64,000 bases of DNA from contig CAJOKD010000008.1 of assembly GCA_905235085.1 (NCBI GenBank), forward strand, positions 1 to 64,000. The letters run 5' to 3'. Shown here piece after piece: positions 7,392 to 15,982 of the stretch. The notes beneath the pieces were generated by a model, which was not told where the DNA came from, made no database searches, and worked only from the letters and a program-made list of their open reading frames with translations. Origin of the DNA: an uncultured Bacteroidales bacterium. Its GTDB lineage: Bacteria > Bacteroidota > Bacteroidia > Bacteroidales > UBA932. The stretch's first letter is position 1. Each line of letters starts with the position of its first letter. A program made the translations under genes and the position numbers.

Positions 7392-9152
7392 ATGATGAAC
7401 TTCAGAAAACAGCTTGCACCGTATTGCTGCGCCATTGCCTTATCGCTGGGTCTTCCGCTTGCAGCGAAGGCGCAGGATGACAACCATATCCGTGAAATCG
7501 CATTCCTCACCGGGGCGTCTTCGGAGGAAGATATTGACGAAGCTGAGGCTGACCGCTATTCCCATTATCTATCCCATCCTCTCGAGATCAACCTGGCGAG
7601 CCGCTCCAAGCTTCTTTCCAGTGGCCTCCTGAGCCAGTTCCAGGTTGCGAGCATCGAGGATTACAGATCCCGGAGCGGAGATATCCTTTCATTCGCGGAG
7701 CTTGCGATCCTCCCGGGATTCGGGAAGGAATATGCGTCCGCCCTGCGTCCTTTCCTGTCCCTTCGCTCACGTTCCGGACCAGGAGTTCCAGTCCGGTATA
7801 CGTCAGTCTACCGTCACGACGCGGTTTCGAGGTTTGCGTTCCGAGGAAGGGAATTCAACTACGGACTTAAATACAGGGTATCCCGGGATGGATCCTTCGG
7901 TGCTTCCGTTGCTGTCCGTTCCCATTACGGAGACCGGGGACTGTTCCCACCGTCCGACATGTCGTTCAATGTGGTCTTTCCCGGTCGGAGATACCTTGAA
8001 CGTATCATCCTCGGGGATTACAACGCTCGATTCGGGCAGGGGCTTGCCTTGTGGGGCGGGATGTCCTTGACGGGCTTTTCCAATACAGCGTCATTCTGCA
8101 GGAGGGCTAACGGCATCGCTCCGACTTGGTCCTATGCTGCCTCAGGAAGCCACAGGGGAGAGGCTGTGGAATTCAGGTTCGGGCGCTTCCTTCTGTCCCA
8201 GTTCATCTCTTTCCCGGGACTCCGGTCCCGTACTCAAAGTGGAAAGAAAGAACGTATATCTGTTATGCCGGGTGCGAACCTGACCTGGCTCGGCCGCAAT
8301 GGCCAGCTGGGTCTGTCGGGCTATTATTCCGAAGGCGTCAGGTTGTCCGCGGATTTCCGGTACAACCGCAGAGGTATCGATCTGTTCGGGGAATATGCCT
8401 TTGACCTGGCCACAGGAACAGGTGCCTGGATGTGCGGTACTTCAGCTCCGCTCGGCAATGACGTGAGGTTCAATGCTGTATGCAGGAACTATCCGGCCGG
8501 CTATACCGATGCCTACACTGGGGGTGTCCGGGCGTGGTCCGGAAAATCCGGGGAGAGGGGAGTGGCAGTAGGACTTGAACGGTTCTCGTCCTGCCTGACC
8601 GTAGATCTGGCGATAAAGGCCGGGCCCGAAAGACAGAGACAGTGCAAGATGTTACTGAAACTACCGGTGCAATTGAATGATAACTATTCACTTACACTCA
8701 GGTTTACCGAGAGGTGGCGCCCGGATGAACCATTCCTGAAATACAGGACAGGGGGGCGTGTGGATCTGGATCGGACTGGGTCCGGTTTGTCGGCCAGGGT
8801 CCGAGCGGAAGGAATCCTATGCAGGTCTTTTGCGTTTCTTTCATATCTTGAAGGAGGAAAGGCCGGGGACATATACTCGGCGTATGTCAGAGGGACACTT
8901 TTCTTCGTAGACAACTGGGATGACCGGATTTATTCCTACGAGAGGGACGCTCCGGGCAACTTCACTGTCCCGGTATATTACGGCAGGGGATGGAGCCTCG
9001 GGGCGTATGCAGGAGTGAAACTGCGTTTCGGAGCGGATAAACGCAAGGCCCTGAAACTGTATTTCAGGGCCTCGACGGTGAGATATCCGTTTATGAATGA
9101 ACCGAAACCCGGCAAGACGGAAGTCAAGTTCCAGGCTATGGTTTCACTGTGA
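7392..9152 (+). CDS. helix-hairpin-helix outer-membrane beta-barrel protein
   Basis: 586 residues from ATG 7392 (or ATG 7395). The signal peptide ends ...PLAAKAQDD. A helix-hairpin-helix region follows (about residues 60-120: LEINLASRSKLL, IEDYRSRSGDILSFAELAILPGFG). The rest is rich in alternating aromatic/polar strands (YGLKYRVSRDG, GLALWGGMSLTGF, LSGYYSEGVRLSADFRY) and ends VKFQAMVSL, as in outer-membrane barrels. Proteins with ComEA-like helix-hairpin-helix segments ahead of a barrel occur across Bacteroidetes, with no settled function. DNA binding by the hairpins in the periplasm is only a possibility. It is convergent with the transglycosylase gene 2 bases away. Confidence 0.75.
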   Translation: MMNFRKQLAPYCCAIALSLGLPLAAKAQDDNHIREIAFLTGASSEEDIDEAEADRYSHYLSHPLEINLASRSKLLSSGLLSQFQVASIEDYRSRSGDILSFAELAILPGFGKEYASALRPFLSLRSRSGPGVPVRYTSVYRHDAVSRFAFRGREFNYGLKYRVSRDGSFGASVAVRSHYGDRGLFPPSDMSFNVVFPGRRYLERIILGDYNARFGQGLALWGGMSLTGFSNTASFCRRANGIAPTWSYAASGSHRGEAVEFRFGRFLLSQFISFPGLRSRTQSGKKERISVMPGANLTWLGRNGQLGLSGYYSEGVRLSADFRYNRRGIDLFGEYAFDLATGTGAWMCGTSAPLGNDVRFNAVCRNYPAGYTDAYTGGVRAWSGKSGERGVAVGLERFSSCLTVDLAIKAGPERQRQCKMLLKLPVQLNDNYSLTLRFTERWRPDEPFLKYRTGGRVDLDRTGSGLSARVRAEGILCRSFAFLSYLEGGKAGDIYSAYVRGTLFFVDNWDDRIYSYERDAPGNFTVPVYYGRGWSLGAYAGVKLRFGADKRKALKLYFRASTVRYPFMNEPKPGKTEVKFQAMVSL

Positions 9153-9154
9153 TG

Positions 9155-10792
9155 CTAGCGAGGGATCTTGAGCTTCTGGCCGGCCCGGATCTTCGAACCA
9201 ATGCCGTTAGCTTTCTGTATCTTGCTTACGGTGGTTCCATACCTGCTGGCGATGTTGGACAATGTGTCGCCGCTGCGGACCGTGTACGTCACGTAGTTGG
9301 ATGATGATCCTGACGAAGTCTTGGAAGAAGTGGAACTATAGCCGGAGGAACCCTTCCTGTAGATGTACAGTCTCTGACCGACCTTTATGTTGTTGCTCCT
9401 CAAGTGGTTCCAGCTCTTGAGCTGGGCGACCGTGACTCCGTAGCAGGATGCGATCTTGCCGAGCGAGTCACCCTTCCTGACCTTGTATGATACCCTAGAA
9501 CCGCCACTGTTCCCGCCTCCTGAGGCCCTTACCGCGGTGGAAGAATCCCTTTCGCTCGTAGTCTTGACAAGCGTCTGCGGATTGAGCAGTTCGGCTGCTT
9601 TGTAGGTGTAGATGGAGTCCTCGTTCTCGATGAAAGCGCTGGAGTAATTGAACGGGAGACGAAGTATGTACGTCTTGTTGTTTCCGGGGATTATGTCCTT
9701 GATGTACTGTGGGTTGAGATTCTTCAGTTCTGCCATCGGGATACCGATCAGGTCGGAGACCTGCTGGAGATGGAGATTCTTGTGGATTTCGAAGGTGTCT
9801 ACCTGTGCAGGCATCTGGACGCCATTGGCCTGCAGTCCGTATTCCTTGCTGTACTTGATGGCGTACATAGCTCCTACGAAGGCAGGTACATAGCCCCTGG
9901 TTTCCCGCGGGAGATAGTCATAGACAGCCCAGAAATCCCTGCTGCCGCTCCTGCGGATGGCCTTGTTCACGTTGCCGGGGCCGCAGTTGTACGAGGAGAT
10001 GGCGAGGTTCCAGTCTCCGAAGAGCCTGTAAGAATCCTGAAGGTAGCGGGCGGCTGCATCCGAAGACTTGAACGGATCGAGCCTTTCGTCCACGTATGAG
10101 TTGATCTCTAGTCCGTAGCTCTTGGCCGTCTGCATCATAAACTGCCACATTCCCTTGGCTCCTGCTCGTGAGACCGCGGTAGGATTGAGTGCCGATTCTA
10201 TGATGGCGACGTATTTAAGTTCGTCCGGAAGCTTGTACTTGTTGAAAGTCTCTTCGAAGATCGGCATATAGTATTGGCAGAGCCCGAGGATATGTCCCAT
10301 CTTCGTCGGCATCTTTTCGGAATAGAGGATCATGAAGTTCCTCACTTTCTCGTTGTAGGGGAGGGTGATGAAAGAATTCATATTCTCGAGCCTTTCCTTC
10401 ATCACGGCGTCCGATACGTTGGATGAGAACCTGACCGAGTCCATATCATATCCTTCGCCTTCCCTGTTGTCGCTGACCTGTCTGTGCATATACCAGATAT
10501 TCAGGAGACTGTCAGTGGTTTCGGCATTGTAGTCCTCAGGATTGAGACCTGCAGCGCTCTTTTCTTCGTTCTCTTCGTAGATGCCGATCATCTCCTTGGC
10601 AAGGCTGTCCTTAGCGAGTTTTTCCTTGCGGAGTTTCTCCATCGCCTTCTTCAGGGAATCGACTTCGTTCCTGAGCTCCTGGTTCTCTTTCTTCAGTTTC
10701 TGCTTCGTAACCTGTGCGGACGCTCCCGAAGGAAGGAAGGTCAGCATCGCTGCAGCAAGTAATATGGTGGTCAGTGTTTTCCTGTTCATCAT
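9155..10792 (-). CDS. mltD: MltD-like lytic transglycosylase with two LysM domains
   Basis: 545 residues. Signal peptide (ends GASAQ), a short coiled coil (about 30-65, KLKKENQELRNEVDSL), an SLT lysozyme-like domain (about 185-330) with the catalytic Glu in AIIESALNPTAVSRAGAKGMWQFM and the substrate motif ISSYNCGPGNVNKAI, then two LysM modules (about 435-480 and 500-545; both start YxVRxGDxL). It cleaves peptidoglycan between MurNAc and GlcNAc with 1,6-anhydro product formation, probably from the periplasm. A Ser-rich linker separates the LysM domains. It is the last gene of the par cluster, 14 bases after the DUF5683 gene. Confidence 0.93.
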   Translation of the reverse strand: MMNRKTLTTILLAAAMLTFLPSGASAQVTKQKLKKENQELRNEVDSLKKAMEKLRKEKLAKDSLAKEMIGIYEENEEKSAAGLNPEDYNAETTDSLLNIWYMHRQVSDNREGEGYDMDSVRFSSNVSDAVMKERLENMNSFITLPYNEKVRNFMILYSEKMPTKMGHILGLCQYYMPIFEETFNKYKLPDELKYVAIIESALNPTAVSRAGAKGMWQFMMQTAKSYGLEINSYVDERLDPFKSSDAAARYLQDSYRLFGDWNLAISSYNCGPGNVNKAIRRSGSRDFWAVYDYLPRETRGYVPAFVGAMYAIKYSKEYGLQANGVQMPAQVDTFEIHKNLHLQQVSDLIGIPMAELKNLNPQYIKDIIPGNNKTYILRLPFNYSSAFIENEDSIYTYKAAELLNPQTLVKTTSERDSSTAVRASGGGNSGGSRVSYKVRKGDSLGKIASCYGVTVAQLKSWNHLRSNNIKVGQRLYIYRKGSSGYSSTSSKTSSGSSSNYVTYTVRSGDTLSNIASRYGTTVSKIQKANGIGSKIRAGQKLKIPR

Positions 10793-10806
10793 CTTGTGGT
10801 TTAGTG

Positions 10807-11808
10807 TTAAAAAGTCAAGCCAACCTTTATGCCTATGGCTTTGTCTCCGAATGCGCCCTTTCCGAACGAGAACCGCGGAAGGGAAGATCCGCAGGCGTAA
10901 TCGTTGTACGGCGATATGACCGTCGGTGTGACTTTCAGCGACAAGTCGTCATCGACTTCGAAATCTTGCATATATGCGAATACATTGGCGTCGACCACTT
11001 GCAGGAGGTAACTGCCTATGATGCAGACCATCGAATAGTCCCGGTAGCGTCGGAACACGTTCCTGAAATAGAGTGCCCTTTCGGCTGTGTAGTAACCGCT
11101 GTAGGTGCTGTTCTCTGCCGTGATTTCGTTGTGTATCCTCTTGAATCTCTTGTAATTCTTGCGGTTGACGGTGTAGTAATGGTACGATCCCGCCATAAGT
11201 CCCCAATAAAGGGGGATCTTCCAGGCCTCGTGGTTGTAGATCTGACCGAGTCCCGGGAGCAGTATGGAGTATATCGTGGCTTTTCCCGCCTGGTTCTTGA
11301 TATCCTTCTTGTAGTTGACTATACCGTCCATAAGCGTGGCCCAGTAGACCAGTCCGGCGCTGGCGAACATATAGGTCGCCATATCCTTGGAGTGGGTGTC
11401 CACAGTCAGCGTGGTCTCCGGATCCTGCTCATAAGCAGCCTCGTAGGCTTCCTTGGACTCGTCGTACAGGCTCTTGTAATGGAAACCCATCCCAAGGCCT
11501 GCGCCGATTCCGGCGTAGACGACAGGGAGTTTCCAGAACTGTCTGTTGTAGAATTGTTCGGCGCCCAGGAATACCGTGGAGCCGGCGAACAAGGAACCGA
11601 TCCTCAAGGTGCTGTCGTGATGGGCGACTCCGTGGAAGAACTCCTTGAACGACCACATACGGTCGACGGAATCCTTGACTTCCAGCGAGTCGGCATTGTC
11701 ATAGTAGCTCTGTTGGAAAGCTTCTTCCTTGAACTGCGCATTGGCAGCAAGGGAAAACGCAGTCAAACAGGCGGCTGTGACAAGTATCTTGAGTATCAGT
11801 CTGTCCAT
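10807..11808 (-). CDS. DUF5683 outer-membrane-like protein
   Basis: 333 residues with a signal peptide (ends LAANAQ), a middle region with several hydrophobic helices (ATIYSILLPGLGQIYNHEAWKIPLYWGLMAGSY contains the family-typical PGLGQIYN motif) and a strand-like end GIKVGLTF. DUF5683 proteins sit directly after parB in many Bacteroidetes. Their role is unknown; position suggests a link between chromosome segregation and the cell envelope, by inference only. It starts 6 bases after parB ends. Confidence 0.85.
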   Translation of the reverse strand: MDRLILKILVTAACLTAFSLAANAQFKEEAFQQSYYDNADSLEVKDSVDRMWSFKEFFHGVAHHDSTLRIGSLFAGSTVFLGAEQFYNRQFWKLPVVYAGIGAGLGMGFHYKSLYDESKEAYEAAYEQDPETTLTVDTHSKDMATYMFASAGLVYWATLMDGIVNYKKDIKNQAGKATIYSILLPGLGQIYNHEAWKIPLYWGLMAGSYHYYTVNRKNYKRFKRIHNEITAENSTYSGYYTAERALYFRNVFRRYRDYSMVCIIGSYLLQVVDANVFAYMQDFEVDDDLSLKVTPTVISPYNDYACGSSLPRFSFGKGAFGDKAIGIKVGLTF

Positions 11809-11814
11809 CCGAAA

Positions 11815-12753
11815 CTAGATATTGGATTCCTCGAGAGCCTTGAGGAACCGGCTTACTTCCTCATCGGAACTGAACCTGATGGTCATAGTTCCCTTTCCTG
11901 AGGAAGATCGTTTCAAACTGATACTATTATCAAAAAACTTGCCGATGTGTTCCAATACACGGTAGTAATCTTCCGGAAGGTCCTGGACCTGTGCTACCCG
12001 ATGCTTAGCCTTGACTGTGCCCGACAGGCTGCGGATCCTCTCTTCCAGCTGGCGCACGGAAAGCCCTTCCTTTATGGTAAGATCGCACAGAAGTTCTTGG
12101 ATATGAGGATCTTCTATGCTCAGCAGAACCTTTGCGTGTCCAGTAGAAAGAAGACCGGTCTTGAGGTCGTGCTGTACTTTTGTGGGGAGCCTGAGGAGCC
12201 TGAGCGAATTGGCTACGGAAGCGCGTTTCTTGCCTACCCTCTGGGCCATCTTCTCCTGTGTCAGGTCACATTCGTCCATAAGGCGCTGGTAGCTCATCGC
12301 CACTTCTATGGGATCGAGGTCCTGCCTCTGGATATTCTCCACTATGGCCATCTCGAGCATTCCCTGGTCGTCTGCGGTGCGGATATATGCCGGAATCGTT
12401 TCCATACCGGCAAGCTTGCAGGCTCGGAACCTTCTTTCACCGCTTATGATCTGGTACCTTCCGTCGGACTGCTTCCTGACGGAGATAGGTTGGATGAGCC
12501 CGAAAGTCCTGATGGATCCTGCAAGTTCCTCGAGTGACTCGCTGTCGAAGGCCATCCTTGGCTGGTACGGGTTCGGGTCTATGAGTCCGGCCGGGATGCG
12601 GAGTACATCACCGTAGTCCTGTACAGGCCTGGCTCCGGCTATCTCCTTGTTGATGTAGCCGACCGGCTTCCTTTCCGGTTCATTTATCTGTATGTCGCCC
12701 AGAAGGGCGCTCAGGCCTTTCCCGAGCCTGCTTTCCTGTTTGCTGTTGCTCAT
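11815..12753 (-). CDS. parB: chromosome partitioning protein ParB
   Basis: 312 residues. An N-terminal ParB/Srx-like CTPase domain has IDPNPYQPRMAFD, GLIQPISVR, and the box II motif GERRFRACKLAG. The central helix-turn-helix is AMSYQRLMDECDLTQEKMAQRVGKKRASVANSLRLL, which in the family reads parS. A C-terminal dimerisation region follows. It acts with ParA in origin segregation. ATG 12753 overlaps the parA stop by four bases (ATGA), so the pair is translationally coupled. No convincing parS site was recognised in the window. Confidence 0.95.
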   Translation of the reverse strand: MSNSKQESRLGKGLSALLGDIQINEPERKPVGYINKEIAGARPVQDYGDVLRIPAGLIDPNPYQPRMAFDSESLEELAGSIRTFGLIQPISVRKQSDGRYQIISGERRFRACKLAGMETIPAYIRTADDQGMLEMAIVENIQRQDLDPIEVAMSYQRLMDECDLTQEKMAQRVGKKRASVANSLRLLRLPTKVQHDLKTGLLSTGHAKVLLSIEDPHIQELLCDLTIKEGLSVRQLEERIRSLSGTVKAKHRVAQVQDLPEDYYRVLEHIGKFFDNSISLKRSSSGKGTMTIRFSSDEEVSRFLKALEESNI

Positions 12754-13523
12754 TGTTTTTCGTTCTTTTCAAGCACTTCCTTGGCAAGGTTCATATAATT
12801 GGATGTGCCGTTGCTCATTACATCGTAAAGTATGATGGGCTTGCCGTGCGAAGGAGCTTCGCTCAGACGGATGCTGCGTTGGATGATGGTATTGAATACC
12901 ATATCCTTGAAATGCTCCCTGAGTTCGTTGACAACCTGGGCGTGGATCTTGGTCCTGCCGTCGAACATCGTGATGACGAATCCTTCGATCGTAAGCCCGG
13001 TGTTGATCTGGTTCTGCACCAGCCTAACAGTCTGGAGGAGTTTGCCGAGGCCTTCGAGGGCGAAGAATTCCGGCTGGACAGGAATCATTACCGAATCAGC
13101 AGCCGTAAGGGAGTTGATGGTAATGAGTCCGAGGGAAGGGGAGCAGTCGATTATGATGTAGTCGTAGTCGTTCCGGATCGGGGCAAGCCTCTGCTTCAGG
13201 ATGGATTCCCTTTCCGGAGTCTCGATCATCTCGATCTCGGCGCCGACCAGGTTGATGTGGGACGGAATCATCTGAAGGTTGGCGAGTTCCGTCTGGATCA
13301 GAGCGTCGTGTATGTCTATCGTGCCGATCATCACCTCGTACAGGGTGCGCTTCTGGTCGTTGTCCGGCGAGAAGTTCAGTCCTGAGGTGGTGTTGGCCTG
13401 CGGGTCAGCGTCGATGATGAGGACTTTCTTCTCCAGTACCGCCAGGGATGCTGCGAGGTTGATGGCGGTAGTGGTTTTCCCAACTCCGCCTTTCTGATTG
13501 GCTATTGCTATGACTTTTCCCAT
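12750..13523 (-). CDS. parA: chromosome partitioning ATPase ParA (Soj)
   Basis: 257 residues from ATG 13523, giving the usual start MGKVIAIANQKGGVGKTTT with the deviant Walker A motif; an upstream TTG at 13541 is less likely. Other ParA/MinD motifs are visible: VLIIDADPQANTT and DYIIIDCSPSLGLIT. It binds DNA and ATP and drives segregation of ParB-parS complexes. It has its own near-perfect promoter in the end of priA. Confidence 0.96.
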   Translation of the reverse strand: MGKVIAIANQKGGVGKTTTAINLAASLAVLEKKVLIIDADPQANTTSGLNFSPDNDQKRTLYEVMIGTIDIHDALIQTELANLQMIPSHINLVGAEIEMIETPERESILKQRLAPIRNDYDYIIIDCSPSLGLITINSLTAADSVMIPVQPEFFALEGLGKLLQTVRLVQNQINTGLTIEGFVITMFDGRTKIHAQVVNELREHFKDMVFNTIIQRSIRLSEAPSHGKPIILYDVMSNGTSNYMNLAKEVLEKNEKQ

Positions 13524-13545
13524 TTTTCCAGTAATATTCAAATTA

Positions 13546-13577
13546 CAAATATAGTCAAAAAATCACACCTTGTCAAA
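13546..13577 (-). promoter_or_regulatory. parA promoter
   Basis: Minus-strand TTTG (13574-13577), a 20-bp spacer, then TATATTTG (13546-13553), a full match to the Bacteroidetes primary sigma consensus. It overlaps the last codons of priA, so the par genes can be transcribed independently of priA. Confidence 0.85.
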
Positions 13578-15723
13578 CCGGGTCCACGTCCAGGGTGATG
13601 TGGCCGGTGTACTTGCGTTCTTTTGCGAAGCATTCCGCAACCTTTGCGAGGGTCTCCTTGTTGAGCAAGAGGGAGCGGTCTTTCGGGAGCAGGATCCGGA
13701 ACGCCCTGATATATTGGTTTGCGACCTTGTCGACCGCAGGCTTGTATGGTCCCACGATGCTGGCACTTTGTCCGAGCCTGGAGTGTTCCAGGACGCCTTT
13801 GAAGTCATCTGCCATCTTCTCGAGCCTGGACAGGTTGTAGTCCTTGACCGTTATCCCGACTACCCTTGAATATGGCGGATAGCCGAAGAGTTTCCTTTCT
13901 GCCAGGAAACCGGCAAGGGTGGTATCAGGAGCCAGGCTTCCCTCGAGGCTCTGGTATACAGGATGTCCTGGCTGTGAAGTCTGGATGACGAACAGGCCCC
14001 TGCGCCCCCTGCGCCCGCATCGGCCGCGGAACTGCTCCAGCATCTGGAGGCTCCTTTCATCCGCGCGGTAGTCCTGCTGGCCGAGGATGGAATCGGCCTG
14101 GATGACGGCCACCAGGGTCAGGCCGCTGAAATCGAATCCCTTGGTAACCATCCTGGTGCCTATCAGGATGTCGGTGTCACCGTTCGCAAAGTCACGTATT
14201 ATGCCTGTCTCATTCTTCCTGCTCATAGCGGAGTCGCTGTCCAGCCGCGCGATCCTCGCCTCAGGGAAGAGCTCCCGTGCCTCTTCCTCGATCTTCTGGG
14301 TGCCGGATCCGAGGGGGCTGAGCTTGCCGCCGCATTTCCCGCAGGTTCCGGTGAATTCAGTGACCCTGCCGCAATAGTGGCAGACAAGTTTCCTGGAACC
14401 GTCCGCTCTCAGGTGGAGGCTCAGGCTTACGTTGCAATGATTGCAGCGGGGGATGTCGCCGCATTCCTCGCACTGGACTACGGGGGAATATGCCCTCCTC
14501 TCGCGCAGGATCATCACTTGCTCCTTCCTGTCCAGGCACTCCCGGATATGCTCGATGAGTTTTCGGGAGAAACTGCCCTTCATACCGTTCTTGCGTCTTT
14601 CCGCGATAGTGTCGATTATTTCCACATCCGCGTCCTCGGCATCATAGTATCGCGCGGTGAGGTCCACGAGCGAATATCTCCCGACAGAGCAGTTGTAAAG
14701 GGATTCGAGGGAAGGGGTAGCTGAGCCCAGTACCACGGTCGCTCCGTGGATCTTTGCCAGCATTATCGCAGTCTCGCGCCCGTTGTATCTGGGAGCCGGA
14801 TTGTCCTGTTTGTATGAGGGGTCGTGTTCTTCGTCTATTATCACCAGTCCCAGGTTCCGATGGGGGAGGAATACCGCGCTGCGGGTACCCAGGACGATGT
14901 AACTGCCGCTGCGGATGAAAGAGGCGGCCTCGCGGCGCCTTGCCAGGCTTTCTCCCGAGTGCGAGACCTGGAGTTCGCAAGGGAACTGCTTCCTGATCCT
15001 GTCTTCCAACTGGCGGCTCAGCGCGATCTCTGGGACGAGGTACAGGACGTTCCTGCCTTCATCCATCGATTCCCTCGCGAGCTTAAGGTAGATCTCTGTC
15101 TTCCCGGAGCCGGTTACGCCGTGCAGCAGAGCCGGTTTGCCGGACTTCGAGGCTTCCTTTATTCCGGAATATGCATCTTTCTGTGGCTGAGTCAGTTCAA
15201 TCTCAGGTGCGGCTGAACGTTGGCGCTCTCCGGCGCTTTTGGAGATTTCGGCCAGGATGGCATCCCTCTCGGCAATATACCTTTCCTTGGTCTCAGGCTT
15301 CCTGGCTCTTTCTATCCGGCTTTCCCTGTCTTCGAGCCGTTTGAGCAGGCGCTCCATCGTCCTGGCTTTTACTTCTTCTTCGGCTGTTTTGCCCGCGGGA
15401 TAGGCGGCCTTATATACTTCTCCTACGGTACAGAGGTAGTAGCCGGCGACCTGTCGCCAGAGCTCAGTTTCGGTCTTGGAGACTGGAGGCAGTCCTATGT
15501 CAGTCTGCAGGACGGGCCTTATCTTCTCCACTCCTATTCCGGCCGCTTCCGTGCCTGCATCCGGATTCGACACGACCGCGACATAATCCTTGCCTGCGAA
15601 TCCTACCCTAATCCTGTCGCCTTCTTCGAGAGGGGAGGCTCCTTCTTCCAGGTCATAGTAATAAAACGGCTCCCACTCCAGTTGGAGCGGCATTATGACC
15701 TGTATGAATCGTCTCCCGGACAT
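13573..15723 (-). CDS. priA: primosomal replication-restart helicase PriA
   Basis: 716 residues, a little shorter than many Bacteroidales homologues (about 800). The N-terminal fork-binding domain (1 to about 100) is followed by a DEAH-type helicase: Walker A GVTGSGKTEIY (about 202-212), DEEHDPSYKQ, SATPSLESL. The zinc-binding insertion has paired cysteines (CEECGDIPRCNHC, CHYCG, CGKCGG). Motif V/VI appears as GTRMVTKGFDF and QFRGRCGRRGRRG. PriA reloads the replisome at stalled forks. Transcribed from upstream of 15723, divergent from tRNA-Phe. Confidence 0.96.
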   Translation of the reverse strand: MSGRRFIQVIMPLQLEWEPFYYYDLEEGASPLEEGDRIRVGFAGKDYVAVVSNPDAGTEAAGIGVEKIRPVLQTDIGLPPVSKTETELWRQVAGYYLCTVGEVYKAAYPAGKTAEEEVKARTMERLLKRLEDRESRIERARKPETKERYIAERDAILAEISKSAGERQRSAAPEIELTQPQKDAYSGIKEASKSGKPALLHGVTGSGKTEIYLKLARESMDEGRNVLYLVPEIALSRQLEDRIRKQFPCELQVSHSGESLARRREAASFIRSGSYIVLGTRSAVFLPHRNLGLVIIDEEHDPSYKQDNPAPRYNGRETAIMLAKIHGATVVLGSATPSLESLYNCSVGRYSLVDLTARYYDAEDADVEIIDTIAERRKNGMKGSFSRKLIEHIRECLDRKEQVMILRERRAYSPVVQCEECGDIPRCNHCNVSLSLHLRADGSRKLVCHYCGRVTEFTGTCGKCGGKLSPLGSGTQKIEEEARELFPEARIARLDSDSAMSRKNETGIIRDFANGDTDILIGTRMVTKGFDFSGLTLVAVIQADSILGQQDYRADERSLQMLEQFRGRCGRRGRRGLFVIQTSQPGHPVYQSLEGSLAPDTTLAGFLAERKLFGYPPYSRVVGITVKDYNLSRLEKMADDFKGVLEHSRLGQSASIVGPYKPAVDKVANQYIRAFRILLPKDRSLLLNKETLAKVAECFAKERKYTGHITLDVDPV

Positions 15724-15785
15724 ATCAAGCGAATTTAGCTATTTTCCTGCTGGTGTGAAAGAGAAATGCAAAATCTCAAGAAAAA

Positions 15786-15817
15786 TTTGTAGCTAAAAGG
15801 AAATTTGTCTATATTTG
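15786..15817 (+). promoter_or_regulatory. tRNA-Phe promoter
   Basis: TTTG (15786-15789), a 20-bp spacer, TATATTTG (15810-15817): a full consensus match. The predicted transcription start lies a few bases ahead of the tRNA at 15832. Confidence 0.88.
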
Positions 15818-15831
15818 CAGTCCTAAACAAT

Positions 15832-15904
15832 GGTGTCGTAGCTCAGATGGTAGAGCAATGGACTGAAAATCCATGTGTCGGCAGTTCGATTCTTCCCGAC
15901 ACCA
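15832..15904 (+). tRNA. tRNA-Phe (GAA)
   Basis: 73 bases form a full cloverleaf. Acceptor GGTGTCG pairs with CGACACC (15897-15903) with A as discriminator. D arm GCTC/GAGC, anticodon stem ATGGA/TCCAT around loop CTGAAAA (anticodon GAA), a five-base variable loop, and T arm around TTCGATT. The T stem has one C-T mismatch (GGCAG versus CTTCC). The CCA end is not encoded. Confidence 0.95.
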
Positions 15905-15910
15905 CAGAAA

Positions 15911-15948
15911 GGGTGACTGTAAGCCGGGAGCAGACAGTCATCCTTTTT
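15911..15948 (+). terminator. Rho-independent terminator after tRNA-Phe
   Basis: GGGTGACTGT (15911-15920) pairs with ACAGTCATCC (15934-15943) with one G-U pair, followed by TTTTT. It ends before the MATE gene start at 15983. Confidence 0.8.
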
Positions 15949-15982
15949 GCATTCTCCCTTACCTGATAGGACCCGTAAGCCG

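Noticed and set aside
10714..11901. 395-codon plus-strand frame opposite the DUF5683 gene and ends of neighbours
   Set aside because: It runs across three real gene boundaries on the other strand and shows no motifs.
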